From NCBI GenBank assembly GCA_009760855.2, contig WPIO01000089.1, positions 1,220,001-1,255,000 of the forward strand: 35,000 bases of DNA, given 5' to 3'. Below are positions 10,402 through 22,079 of the stretch, one piece after another. Position numbers and translations under genes: made by a program. Every line of letters begins with the position of its first letter. Within the stretch, counting starts at the first letter, position 1. Origin of the DNA: Cristatella mucedo. Its lineage: Eukaryota; Bryozoa; Phylactolaemata; Cristatellidae. Under the pieces are notes generated by a model. The model was given only the letters and a program-made list of their open reading frames with translations. It did not search any database and had not been told where the DNA came from.

Positions 10402-13377
10402 TCCTATCGCACACCTGATACAAAGACGCGGCGAAGCGAGGGCGTGGGCATGGTGTGGGCAAATGCACGGAACCGCGCCCCTGGAGTGGCGGCTGCCCGG
10501 AGGGGGAGGACGACCTGGGCCAGCCGCTGCGCCTGCGCCGCCCAGCTACTTTCGACGACGAAACGATCGGGCAATCAACTGAGCAACCGGCGAGTACGCG
10601 TCGAACTTGCGCTACGATTGATCGCCGTAACTTTTCGTCACTTGGTTATCGTCACGTGACAGTCGTGCAACCGAGCAGGACAATCCTGCGGGCCTCGCCC
10701 GCCTCCTAGATGTGGGTTTGTGGCTCCGCCTCTGCTAAAATGAGTAGGCATGCGAGCTCGATATGCGCACGCAAGATGGCAAACCCGAACCCCCGTTACG
10801 AGCTTCGACGCGCGTATTTCCACGCGGACGTAAGTGAGAACGTACGAACCGAGAAAGAGGTCGCAGGTAACTGCTGTGCAGGGAGCTGGCTAGCGCGCCG
10901 AGGGGTCACGTGTACACTGACCAGCGTCCCTAGACGAATGGAACCGGCTTCGGCCGGTCGCGGCCCAGGTCGTTGGCCTCAGGGCGGCTGCGAGTATGGG
11001 TGGTAGGGGCAGATGGCTAGGTGGACCCGGGCTGGGGGGGGGGAGAACCGAAGAGGTGCGAGAAAAGACGGGAACTAAAGACGAAAGACTAACTAAAGAC
11101 TAAAGGAACGCACTTTACGGGGCGCCACGCTCAGCCCCGACAGGGGTCACGAAGATCCGGACATTCAGCCGTTGCCGCATGCGTGCGTCAGCCGCGCGGC
11201 CCTAAGTAGAGCGACTGGCAACAAAAGCGCCGCTAGGCGGCGGCGGCGGTGCGGTGGTGGAGACAACCGGTCGCCAGCGACAGCACTGCTCGGCGGCGAG
11301 CGTTTCTTCCGGTTCGCGACCGACCGAGGGGGTAACTCCTCTACGGTGAGTGGCGTAAATCCCCGTACCCAACCCCCTACTCAGCGAGAAGAAATATCCT
11401 CTCAGTCAGGGGTGTTTTGGCTCTATGTGGTCATTTAATAAGTCCAAGCAATGCAGCGAGCATCCATTTGGTTTGATGACGCTGCGACCGCTCGCGGCCG
11501 ATCAGAGGACGCAGAGAAGGGTTCCTACTCTGACCCGCACGGCCCGCCGCCATGGCTTGAGCCATTCGTGCAGGCAGCTAGCTGAGATGCCGCGCAAGTT
11601 GTTGCCACATCGCGCATGCGCTCGGGTTCATGCCAGGAAAACGAAGAAATGCCTTTTCACTCCTTCGCTTGAAGACTGATGGCAGCAGAAGCTTTTGCCC
11701 TTAGCATCCTGGAATGCGAGGCTCGCCGTACGAGTTCTTTAGCATTGACGTCAGCTCACCTGCTACCGACCAGGGAGCTGCAACCACTCCGTCAGCTGTC
11801 CCTCGCTGCTATTGTTGCGCTCGAGTAGGGACCGTTAGCATTCGCTGCTGCTCGCCGAACAGCACGTGACTGCAGCAGCCGGTTGCGAACTCTAGCTCGC
11901 ATCAGCTGCTACTACATCAGCCGTGCTCTCAAAGTCCTCTCCAATCGCCGCGCGGAACAGTGCACACGCTGAGGTAGCAATCATGTCAGTCTGCATCGGC
12001 TTTAGAAGGACACGCTAAGTAACGCGAGCCGTTGCTGGCGCGTGGGTGTGGAGCGCTACGTAACTTTCGGCGCCGTAGCGCGTTTGATGGTGGAACTCTT
12101 CGACGAACCCTCGCTATCTTTTGTGCATAAAGGGCTTGAGCTGGTGCTTTAACGTACAAGCATCCCACGTTTTTACAGACTTACTATGAACGCCTCGATA
12201 TAAATCGAGCCTGCGAGCGTCAGCCATTTTTAATTGACCGTGCGCTGTCTGGATGAGCCATACGGCTTTGATTGGTCGGCTCGTCAAACAAGGAGCCAAA
12301 AATTAGAAACAGCTCCTCCTTCGTGACAGTCTACCGACTTGGCTATCTCTGCCCCCATAAATGCGGTGACATATGATGTCGTATTAACTCAAACCAGAGA
12401 GAAATTGGTCCATAATCATTATCGACATTGGATTAAAGTTGATGGTGTAAACGCAGCTTGAGGATGCGTTCGAAATGCACCATTGAGTCCTTCGGATTGG
12501 TGCCGGAGCGTTCCGATGGGTGTAATTCATTTGCAGCCTCATTCGTCAGGCTCGCGTTCGTCTTACATCTCCTACCCGATTAACGTACTCGCGCCGGCCA
12601 AGAGAGCATCCCCGCCTTTAGGAATGAGGCTAAAACACTTTAGCTCGTTGATAGATGTAGTTTTAGTTGCTCATTTTTTTCGGCCAGCTTGACTCGCGCG
12701 TTTTTGGGAAAGCCTGATGCTACGTGCTTAAGGCTCGCCACCTCACGGTAGCCCGAGTTCACCGATCCCTCTAAAGAGAGGTGCTGCGTGCCATTTTTGG
12801 GAAAGTCCAAATGTGCGCCCCGAAGGAGCGCCGCCCGGAAGCCTTCTAAGCCCCGGCTAAACTGAGACTGGCACGCCCCGTTTGGAGAAGGCGAAGCTGC
12901 ATTCCAAAGGCCCCCGCGCACGTCCGGCAAGCTTGAACGGCCTTACCTACAAATATAGCCAACCGCCATCTGGAGAAATGATTTCAAGCTGCGCTGCGAC
13001 AATGTCATCTAAGAGGAAACTTGCACACAGTGGCGAAGTCAGGGAACAAGCAGGGGCCCTGGCGCGGAGAGGACAAGTTACCTGGGCCAGGTCATGAGTT
13101 TGTATGGACGTCCAGTTGTATGCAAGTCCCTCCTCCCTCGCTTTCAGAGAAAACGAGTCCGGCAGCTGTCGGCGACAGCGTTGAGAGAGACGGAGCCGAA
13201 AACGACTATGGAACCCTGAGCGAGCGTTGCCCTACTCTTAAGTAACTAGCCGGGAGAGTGGGCTCGACAGGCCAGCTGATATCAATGAGCCTGTATGTCC
13301 TGGCACGACCACTGCGTCTTCGTTCTTGCTCACGGCTCGAGAACGCATGAGCTATTCAGCCACCTCTCTAGCTCTCA

Positions 13378-13449
13378 GCAAATGGAAAGCGCCTAGAGAG
13401 AGAGATTGAGTTCTCTGAGGGCGCTTTATCAAGTGCATTATTATTATTA
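13378..13449 (+). mobile_element. LINE 3'-tail hairpin + (ATT)n, copy 2 (duplicate of copy 1)
   Basis: Same element as at 8511, offset 4867 bp, carried along by the tandem duplication rather than independently inserted. Confidence 0.75.
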
Positions 13450-13788
13450 ACCTAGTATTCTCACGGAAACCGCCTACCACGACTACTGCGTCCTCGAGGA
13501 CGCAGGTATTTCCCGCTGAGCAGTTCTTGTGCGCCCTAAAATTGAGCCAGTCCGGCGTCGTGCTACAGTCTTGTCCGAGCCCTGTCTCGATTTAAGTAGC
13601 CGGTATATACCCGCAAAAAGAAGCTCCGTTCAGCGCGTCTCTTTAGACTGGCGCTACATCCAAGAATGCTAGATTCCATCCGCAAAAAATGCCCTGCAAA
13701 ATTCAAGCCAACGGTTCGTGCCCCGTCTCACCCCTACCTCTAAAATCTAACCCTTAAAGTAGCCTAGAACCTATTAGTGCCGCACCTT

Positions 13789-13845
13789 CACCACCAGGGT
13801 GGTGGGTTAGGTCCTGCAGTGGCCAATCTTTGATTGGCCACTGCA
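13789..13845. repeat. Two adjacent palindromes, unit 2
   Basis: Exact counterpart of the unit 1 pair: 7-bp arms at 13789-13804 and 14-bp arms at 13815-13845, unchanged between the units. Confidence 0.85.
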
Positions 13846-14156
13846 AGCGGCGGCGACAGCCGCTAAGGCTCATCGGCCGCTGTTGAGATGGAGCTTTCAA
13901 ATCAGCCTTGACCTTTTTTTTATAACGAAGATCTTCAAGATCAAGGAAGTTAGTTGTGCTGCAAAGCGACGCGCGAGCGGGTTGAGCGCGCAGCAAGCGC
14001 ACAGCTCGCCGGCTGCTCGAGCAAGCTGTTGCGGTTCTCAGCAACGACGGACTCAATCCTCACTTAGTTTGCGAGCAACCATCGACTCCCCATCCCCTCG
14101 ACTCCGCGCACGCTACCGTTCTTCTGTAGCTTGGATGACTAGCGCTTGCGCTCCCG

Positions 14157-14533
<377 letters not shown>

Positions 14534-15167
14534 GCGACGCTCCGGTGGGCGTGAATCCAACGAAACGGCGGCCCCCAACGAACGCGGCCCGCTGACGGTC
14601 TCGCGCGCTGCTCACTCTCGGCTATCGTCAACCGTGGCGATCCTATAGCTCATCTTTGAGCCCATTCTCGCCGCCCTCAATTGGCGAATAGCATATAGAC
14701 GCGCGCGGCGACGACCGATGTCGTCGTCGACTTCGGTCCTACCGCACAGCCTGATACGGAGCCGCCGCGGCGCTAGGGCGTGGGCGTGGGCGCGGTGCAC
14801 GCAAATGTCCTCACCGCGCCCATGGAGCGGCGCGGCAGGGAGGGGGAGGACGACCTGGCCAGCCACTGCGCCTGCGCCGCCTAGCCGCTTCCGACGAAGA
14901 AACGATATTCTTTCGGCCACTCGACGACCAACCGGCAAGTGCCCGTCGAATACGCGCTTCGATTGAGTGCCGTAACTTTTCGTCACTTGGTTATCGTCAC
15001 GTGACAGTCTTGCAACCCAGCAGGACAATTCTGCGGGCCTCGCCCGCCTCCTAGATCGTGGCTCCGCCTCCGCCAAAATGAGTAGGCATGCGAGCTCGAT
15101 ATGCGCACACAAGACGGCACACCCGAGCCCCCGTTACGAGCTCCGACGCGCGTATTTCCACGTGGAC

Positions 15168-16093
15168 GCTGGACAGCCCGCCATCAGGCGACCGCCCTAC
15201 CGGCGTCGTATTCGCAACTCGCCGCGTCTCTGCAGGCCGCGACTCACCCTCGTTAAGCTGCCGTTGCCATAAATCGCAGTGGCCCACAAACCGGCAGCAG
15301 CGCCGTAAACTCCGCTGTGCCATAAACTGGCCTCGGTGAGAACAACAAGGCCATAAACTTGCCACAACGCGAACAACAGGGCCACATACGCTACCGGCCC
15401 ATACGCTAGGAATAGCGAAGCAATACATTGGCCGCACGCCTTCCGTCTCTCTCTCGTACTTCGACCAAAGGACGAGTAGAATCGTGAAAGCGGCGAGGTT
15501 CTTGTAACTGAACCGTTGAAGCAAGCGCGAAATACCAAGAACATGGCGATCAAACCGGTCGACCCTGCGTGTCCTCAGTTTCGATGCCGCAGCAGCATGT
15601 CGGCGGTTCTGGAGCTGGTTCCGGAAGTTAGCCGTCATCTCGAATGTCGCGCCTTTGACTGCTCTGACTCGGCTCTCTCCTCTCGAATCTGTCGAGACTT
15701 CGGCAGATCTCCGCGGCCAACCCCTCGTTAGTCAGCCCGGAGGTTCTCTAAGCGACGGAGGACTTGTTTGTCACCTCTCCACTGACGACTGAATTTTAAA
15801 GGCTGGAATTCTATTGTACGATTTAATGCTATATATAAATGAATTATATTTAGCATTAAATCGTAAAATAGAATTTATTGGATTTCAGTTGATTGACCAG
15901 TAAATGAAACACCAGTTGCATGCAGTCGCGAAACCGCTTATCTCCATATAATTAAGGGTTCGGGATATTTAGAAAACTCGCTTTCTAGGTCGTCAAAAGA
16001 AATTCACCGCTTCAAGCAACTTTGGTTAAACGCAGGCCGCAAAACGCACTTTTAGACAGAAAGAGTTTTAAATGTGGCGGACATTCTTCTGCA
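15168..16093. other. Unique sequence after the duplication; no gene recognised
   Basis: Holds degenerate CCATAAA-type repeats (about 15267-15410), a 71-codon frame from 15516 without family resemblance, and the foldback element listed separately. Confidence 0.5.
15788..15889. mobile_element. Short foldback / hairpin element (102 bp)
   Basis: Arms 15807-15838 and 15844-15875 pair over 32 bp with two mismatches around a 5-nt loop. ACTGAA at 15788-15793 is matched by TTCAGT at 15884-15889. It looks like a minimal MITE; a miRNA-precursor-like hairpin is the alternative. Confidence 0.6.
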
Positions 16094-16183
16094 GCAGCGA
16101 TTGCAAAGTGCTAAGAAAAAAGAGATTGAATTCTCCGAGGGAGCTTTATCAAATGTGTTATCACTATTATTAGTATTATTATC
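16094..16183 (+). mobile_element. LINE 3'-tail hairpin + degenerate (ATT)n, copy 3
   Basis: GCAAAGTGCTAAG...GATTGAATTCTCCGAGG then GAGCTTTATCAAATGTG and an interrupted ATT tract. It shares order and spacing with the other copies but is more diverged. Confidence 0.65.
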
Positions 16184-16617
16184 TTGCATGCTGACCAGAA
16201 ATCGCGAAACAACGCGTACGCTAATGCGGCTGACGTGAAGGAACTGTAACACGTGGCACTGAATTAATAGCCTTAAAAGAAACCTAGTGAAAAGATGCGA
16301 GGGTTTATTGAGCGGATGATCTGAGCGTTCTCTCTCGGAACGCGCTCCCAGCGGGTGCGGTGGGATTGAGAGGCAGGTGGGCTAGTGGGCGGATATGCTT
16401 TTCTATAGTTCAAGTGGAGACAAATAAAGGAAGCTTTCGGTTGCTGTAAGAGCATCCGACATCCATCCAGGCAGTGGTTGTCTTTTCTTAAGTGTAGTCT
16501 TACCGCCAGGGTGATTGCAATAAAAGAAAATGAGCTCGCTCTCAAAAGAATAGAGAAGAATCGGTGATAAGAGAATGGTGCCACGAGGGTAATCGAGTTA
16601 ACTGGGAGGCCGGCGGC

Positions 16618-16737
16618 ATGGTCGGAGTAGTGCCTCGCGAGACTTTGGTGCAGGATGTGGACACTCGCCTCGCTACGAATAGCTACGCGACTTTAGTCCT
16701 GGATGTATACTTCAGCAAGACCGCGATGAGCCTCGAG
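16618..16737 (+). CDS. Candidate first coding exon, unknown protein
   Basis: ATG in a favourable context (GGCGGCATGG) opens 40 codons, exactly in phase, up to a perfect donor CTCGAG|GTAAGT at 16738. The peptide (begins MVGVVPRETLVQ, ends FSKTAMSLE) resembles no family I know. No promoter element and no following exon could be found on the plus strand, so this may be chance. Confidence 0.22.
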
Positions 16738-17273
16738 GTAAGTGCATTGTCTCCGTGTGCTGAACGCGTGTACATACTTGGAAAAAGTTAATATACACTC
16801 GCTAACATACACTCTGCTTATATCCACGCACGCACGCAAAAAATGCTGACTGACCGTGCCGTGCATGCCCCGCACTCAGCAACAGTTGTTAATAGTTGGG
16901 CTGGAATAGGAGTAGGAACGCGTGGTTTATCGGTTGCATCGAGCGAAAGACGTCGTAAAGCTTGCGGACGATTTTCATGCCGGAAATTGAATGATTGTAA
17001 TTACATCCTTTGATTTCAAAATAGACTTAGCACTTCTGTTAGCAAACATTGGCTAGTCGATTGGTGAACTGTTGGCTCTAGCGTAGCATATGGACGCGTT
17101 TTTGGCCAGCCACATCCGCAGCTTCCGACAAGCAGTGCAGGCGAGATGACTTCTGATACATCGCATTCCATTATAATGCACTCGTGTAAAAAAGAATTAT
17201 AATAATACTCTGTATGGAACTATTATCTCTTTCCAAGCACTTTAAAGAGGTCGGAGAGAAAGCATATACATAC
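16738..17273. other. No gene seen
   Basis: AT-richer intergenic or intronic sequence; nothing repeated or coding was recognised. Confidence 0.5.
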
Positions 17274-17446
17274 TAGCTGATTTAACAGCCTCTTTTGTAT
17301 AGCGACAGAAAAGCCTTTACGGCTATCACGATCACTTGCAGCGGCAATAAAGGATCGCTCGTCGCTGAGTACGAACCCTTGACCTCGGAACCGAGGTCGT
17401 GGAAAGCAACCACCTTACCTAGAGTGCCATCACGGCTCACCGCCTT
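17274..17446 (-). mobile_element. tRNA-derived SINE, copy A
   Basis: Minus strand: a tRNA-like head (about 17440-17367) with box A-like TGGCACTCTAGG and box B-like GGGTTCGTACTC, plus a long variable-arm palindrome GACCTCGG-AA-CCGAGGTC (17381-17398), suggesting a class II (Leu/Ser-like) ancestor. The body (TATTGCC...CTGCAAG...GATAG...AAGGCT..TCTG.CGC.ATA) is shared with the copy at 33466-33633. Confidence 0.7.
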
Positions 17447-18117
17447 CGTCCGTCGTTTATCGCGGTAATCAGGGTTAATCAGTTCCAGACGCTACTGCAA
17501 TAGATAAATTTCCACGAACTACGATTCTTTATCTCTAGCGCATTGAAAACCTATTCGTGACCCTTTAAATGTGGTTTTAACATTTCTAGAGCCCTCTGAG
17601 CATAAAGTTGCACCACTTTAGTCACATTACACTTATATAACCAAATATACTAGACAAAATGAGAGAAAGTAAGACAAATTAGATGTCAAAAATATCATTT
17701 TATTATCATTGTAGATTTAATTAAACACGCCCAGTTATTACACACAACTACTAAGCTATAAAAAGAGTGCACATCTTTCGATGATGAAGCGATGAAGGTG
17801 AAGAGATGTACAAAAAAAGTTCTTGCCCACACACAAAGCGGTCGAGAGGCTGCACCTATCGCGAATGAATTTGCGGGGGTGCGCGAATACGAATGCCTAC
17901 AGTCCATACTTACAGTAATTTTAATTTTAATTAATATAGAAGTGTATAACTGACTAAGACAATCAAGCGCGTGATGTATTATTTTCACTATCTCCATCTG
18001 CTTTTAATGAATAAACGCGTATTTGAAATTCCGCGATAGAGTGAAGCCGCGAAAATCGAAGCGCGAAGTGGTGAGGGACGACAGTAGACCGATCGGTAAA
18101 TTAAATTAGGGTAAAGG

Positions 18118-18161
18118 TTAGCTGATTCAAAAGCTTCATTTCTATAGCGGCTGAAGAGCCT
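18118..18161 (-). mobile_element. SINE body fragment, copy C
   Basis: Minus strand AGGCT..TC.G.CGCTATA.AAA.GA.GCT..T.AATCAGCTA matches the tail of the SINE at 17274-17316 at roughly three-quarters of positions. It lies directly before a LINE tail hairpin. Confidence 0.5.
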
Positions 18162-18166
18162 CCCGA

Positions 18167-18363
<197 letters not shown>

Positions 18364-18421
18364 CATTCGCATTTATAACCCTGCTTGATGCAGGAAAAAG
18401 GGATTGCCCGCTGCACAACTT

Positions 18422-18453
18422 GAACTTCACGACCCCGGGGTGTCGTGAAGTTC
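18422..18453. repeat. Perfect 12-bp-arm palindrome
   Basis: GAACTTCACGAC (18422-18433), 8-nt spacer CCCGGGGT, GTCGTGAAGTTC (18442-18453). Confidence 0.85.
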
Positions 18454-18479
18454 GGAGCCCCTAGGGTGAAGCCCACCAC

Positions 18480-20640
18480 GGGCGCATAACAGCATACGCA
18501 ATGGAAGCAAGCGGAAGCACTTGAATCACGATAATCGCGCAGATTAGCAGCTTTCTGAACGGAGCAGGTGGACTTTTAGCTTCACCTCTAATTTCGTCAA
18601 AGCAGGAGATGTCGCGATGTCACTCGAGATGTCTAACTCTCGGCTTTGGGGGAACAGGAAATGAAGGTAGGGGTTTCAAATGAAGTAAGGTTGATTCTAG
18701 GCCGACTATGATGGCTTTGAGAGTTCAATGCTTAACTTGTATGTTGGCCTTGTTGCTAAAATATATAAATGTAGCTAGGAGCCCATTCAGAGTGTCGGAA
18801 TTCAAATTGTGATGTAGTTGAAAAAATTTGAGATTAATCTGAGATGAAAGGCAGCAAGGAATCAGAGGGCTCTGCTGGGTCGTATAAACTTAGATCTCAA
18901 AGCCTACACCGCGTCTTTACACCAACATCTTCAAAAACGGGGACTGGATTTTGAAAATAATGGGTACTAGAATAGATCTCTTCGTGTACCCTACTCTTGA
19001 AGGCTTACCGAAGGCCGCCGGCCATTAAAACGTATCTCTAATGAGAGAAAATACGCCTCGGCTCGCCGGAGAAAAATTTCGTGCCAGAGCCGGTATTTAA
19101 GGGCTGGAAAGAAATACATATCTCGTTTCTAGAGAATCCTAAGAGAACTGTATCTCTATTCAGGTACTTAACATATGCCATGGGGCTCGAGTCCAAGACA
19201 TCGGTCATCGAATACATTCACCTTGGCCATGGTCGGAGCAAGCACATTAACCACTGGGGCCACACCAGCGCGTTATTTATGGTGCTATAATAATGCACTC
19301 TATTTTTTAATTAAACTGCGATCCACCTTCACTAGATATCCTTGTGTGTGTGCGTGGGTGTGTGGGCACGCGAGCTCGCCCACGTGCGTTCGTGTGAAGG
19401 TATTTAGACAAATATGGTCGTGAAATGTATGCTTTCCGTTCAAACTGGTGGCCACCTACGTTGTGCAAGCGCATCTATCTGAGGCATTTATATGTATATA
19501 CTAGCCATGCTGGCTTTGAATGCTAGTGAGGCTAGTGATACTAGAACCCGTAGTTATAAACCCCAAAGGCAATTGTTCTTCACCACCACGACCCCGAGGA
19601 CGCTTCAGTTCTACATATAATCCTCGTTTCCGCGTTCCTTGCAAGTCAGCCCACCATCGCCATGTAGGTTGGTACTCAGTCCAATAAATGCACCGAGGTA
19701 TATCTATTCTGACTATGTGCATTAACCAATGTCCACAATGCCAACAGGAAGAAATGGGTAGTCTTATGATTTTGTAGGTATAAATTCATCGCAAAACATG
19801 TTGAAATGTTTACAAAACAAAACGCGTTTGAGAGACGTGCTGTGTTCATGTTTCGGGGTTCTGGGTTCATGGTTTAGTGCCACTGGATACTGCGTAGCAA
19901 TTATTTCTTTAGGATCAATGCCTGTAGATGGACGTTTGCATGTTTCATCGATATGTATTTAGACACGTTACTTAATCGCTGCCTCCTGAGGTGTGCTGTT
20001 ATATATATGTACGGCACTCAACAACGGAAGAGAAATTCCGTCGTGCCTCTTTTAATTGAACTTCTCATGTGCTTTCGCATCACCACATGACCTTATTCCG
20101 GCAGTGAGGTTGTCAAACTTCACAGCCTGGTCCGTTGGCTCGAGTCCGGCAGTTATTCTTCATTGTTGCCTGCTGATATTGAGGGAGCGTAATCACATAA
20201 GGCTGAGCTGCTGCTATGCGCAGCAACTAGCGAGGCCGTTTAATCCAGCGGACCTTCCTTTTGTTGCCAAACCATTCATGGCCACAGCTTACAAAGAATC
20301 TACGTGGCTCGTGCCACTAAAAGAGCTAATCCTCACGCGTGGAATGCTTCGCGTTTAAAGTATGAAGAAGAGAGCAAACGGCATTTGTGCGACGGCGTTT
20401 GTGTGCCGTGCCGTCGTGCAGCCACCAGCCATCGGGTGCAGACGAGGCTTGAGAGCGCACGTCCACGATGCACGAGTCAGATTGGTCTCATCGAAGCCGG
20501 CGATCACGCTTTGCGTGAGCGACCCTCGGCTGAGACCCGGAATCCTTCGGTGCTTCTATCGACAGCTAGTGGCATTCGTTGCCGAACAGCCTGCTGCGGG
20601 TGGATCGGCACGGGACGTGACTTTGCTTGCCGATATTCTA
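18480..20640. other. No gene recognised
   Basis: Frames of 60-140 codons at 19081, 19501 (minus) and 20056-20735 have no family signature and no convincing splice context. Short TA and AAT tracts are the only ordered sequence. Confidence 0.5.
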
Positions 20641-20641
20641 C

Positions 20642-20662
20642 AATAATAATAATAATAATAAT
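20642..20662. repeat. (AAT)7 = (ATT)7 LINE tail
   Basis: Seven AAT units on the plus strand, directly abutting the LINE stem-loop. Confidence 0.9.
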
Positions 20663-20776
20663 ACATGTGCATAGCGCCATAAGAGAACTGAATCCATTTC
20701 TAGGCACTTTGCATTCTGCTGCAAAGGAAGCATAATCAGTTGGTTAGCTTTAACGTGCACGATTTTAGCAAGCATA

Positions 20777-20842
20777 ATATGGTTAGAGGTAACATGCACA
20801 TTGTCAACATGGAAATATGGTTAGTGGTGACATGCACAGTGT
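20777..20842. repeat. 38-bp imperfect direct repeat in the LINE 3' UTR
   Basis: ATATGGTTAG[A/T]GGT[A/G]ACATGC starts at 20777 and again at 20815 (plus-strand reading). Confidence 0.75.
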
Positions 20843-20884
20843 TAGCACGCATAATCACACAAAGGAAGGCTCACATGGACCCAC

Positions 20885-22079
20885 TAAATTCTGTAATAAA
20901 TAGGTGCGTTTTAGCTTTTTTTAAATGCCGTTTAGTTGGGGATGTCGTGACGCCATTCGGAAGTAAGCTCGAGGCTTTGGGAGCTTACAAACTAAGGCAA
21001 TGTATCCAAAAGATTTGAGGTACGTACAAGGTAAACTAGCTAAACGATTAGATTCCGAAAAGCGGGTGGTTACGACGTTTAGCCTGGTAGGGGAGTAAAT
21101 ATGATAGGTAGGCTGGAGCCAAAAAAATGAATTGACCTATAAGTGAGTGACAAAACCTTGAAGTCAATGCGATGCTTGATTTTAGCCACTGCAGGTAGGT
21201 TAGAAGTGGTGGGATGTGGCAACTGCGACGTTCGCTATAGACAAGCCTAGCTGCAGAGTTTTTCGCCAGCTGTAAGCATCTGATTGCACAGGTCGGTGGA
21301 CCAGCAAGCATTGAGTAACAGAAGTCGAGACGAGACGTCACAAGTTCGCGGACTAATTTAGATGTAGTATGCCTGTCTAAGTAAGCCCAAATTTTAGCAA
21401 TGTTATGATGCTGAAAGTAAGCAGACTTAACTGGGGGATTATCACTGAGGAACAGGACACCTAGATTTCGTGAGGATGCCACGGGAGATATGCGGTTAGA
21501 GTCAATTTTGAGCATTAAGTTTCATAATTTCTAAATCAGACCTTGTTTGCCCACAAACAGTAAGTTGGTTTTATCGTCATTCAATTTAAGTAAGTTTGCT
21601 GCCATTCAATTGCAAATGTCATCAATGCATGCAGCAAAGGAGTTGAGAGAATTCGACGTGCTGTAAAGCTGGGAAGGGATAAAAGCAAAGGTACAACTGA
21701 GCGTCATCTACGTAGAAGTGAAAGCCTAGATTGTGCCTGGCAGTCACTTCGGCAAGAGGGAGAGTATAAACCGTGTAAAGAACGGGACCGAGCACAGAGC
21801 CTTGAGGTAAACCATACTGGAGTGGTTCCTCGGACGATCTTCCGTTTGTTTATAGCAATGCTCTGGAGTCTCTCATTCAGATAGGACCTAAACCGTTGCA
21901 GTGCTATGCCATTGATGCCCAGGCCATGATGAGAGACGTTGCAGGAGGACTTGGAGAACGACGGAATCAAAAGTTGCCGAAAGATCGAGAAAAACAATCA
22001 AAAGAGACTATAACCAAGTCTTCACTCTTAAGAAGATCGTTTTCGAAAAGTTTTGTTCTAACCCCTTCTTCACCTTAAC
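20885..22079 (-). pseudogene. Reverse transcriptase fragment (L2/CR1-like), frameshifted
   Basis: DLSATFDSV (21986-21960) is the first catalytic-aspartate motif; a shifted frame gives GLPQGSVLGPVLYTVYTLPL (21813-21754) and YVDD (21714-21703), the catalytic box. After a stop, another frame gives SRNLGVLF, LVTSRLDFCYSMLAG and LQLAKNSAARLV (within 21515-21048), the typical post-RT region of L2/CR1/Jockey-like elements. A final F-K-x-x-L-K-like piece lies near 20930-20890. At least two frame changes and more than one stop separate the blocks. Confidence 0.85.

Larger units (their letters stand above)
20642..22079 (-). mobile_element. 5'-truncated, decayed non-LTR retrotransposon (L2/CR1-like)
   Basis: On the minus strand, in order: RT palm motifs, the post-RT C-terminal region, a 3' UTR containing a 38-bp imperfect dimer, a stem-loop (GCAAAGTGCC...GGCGCTA) and a (ATT)7 tail ending at 20642. 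The tail has the same design as L2-clade LINEs, whose RT recognises a 3' stem-loop plus short repeats. The endonuclease and the N-terminal part of RT are absent upstream of about 22079. Several frameshifts and stops make it non-functional. Confidence 0.85.

Noticed and set aside
9824-10582. 252-codon plus frame
   Set aside because: Non-ATG start, composition typical of CpG-rich DNA, and most of it lies in the segment missing from unit 2.
17367-17440. Functional tRNA gene
   Set aside because: Acceptor stem and T-arm do not pair properly, the element continues into a SINE body, and a second diverged copy exists.
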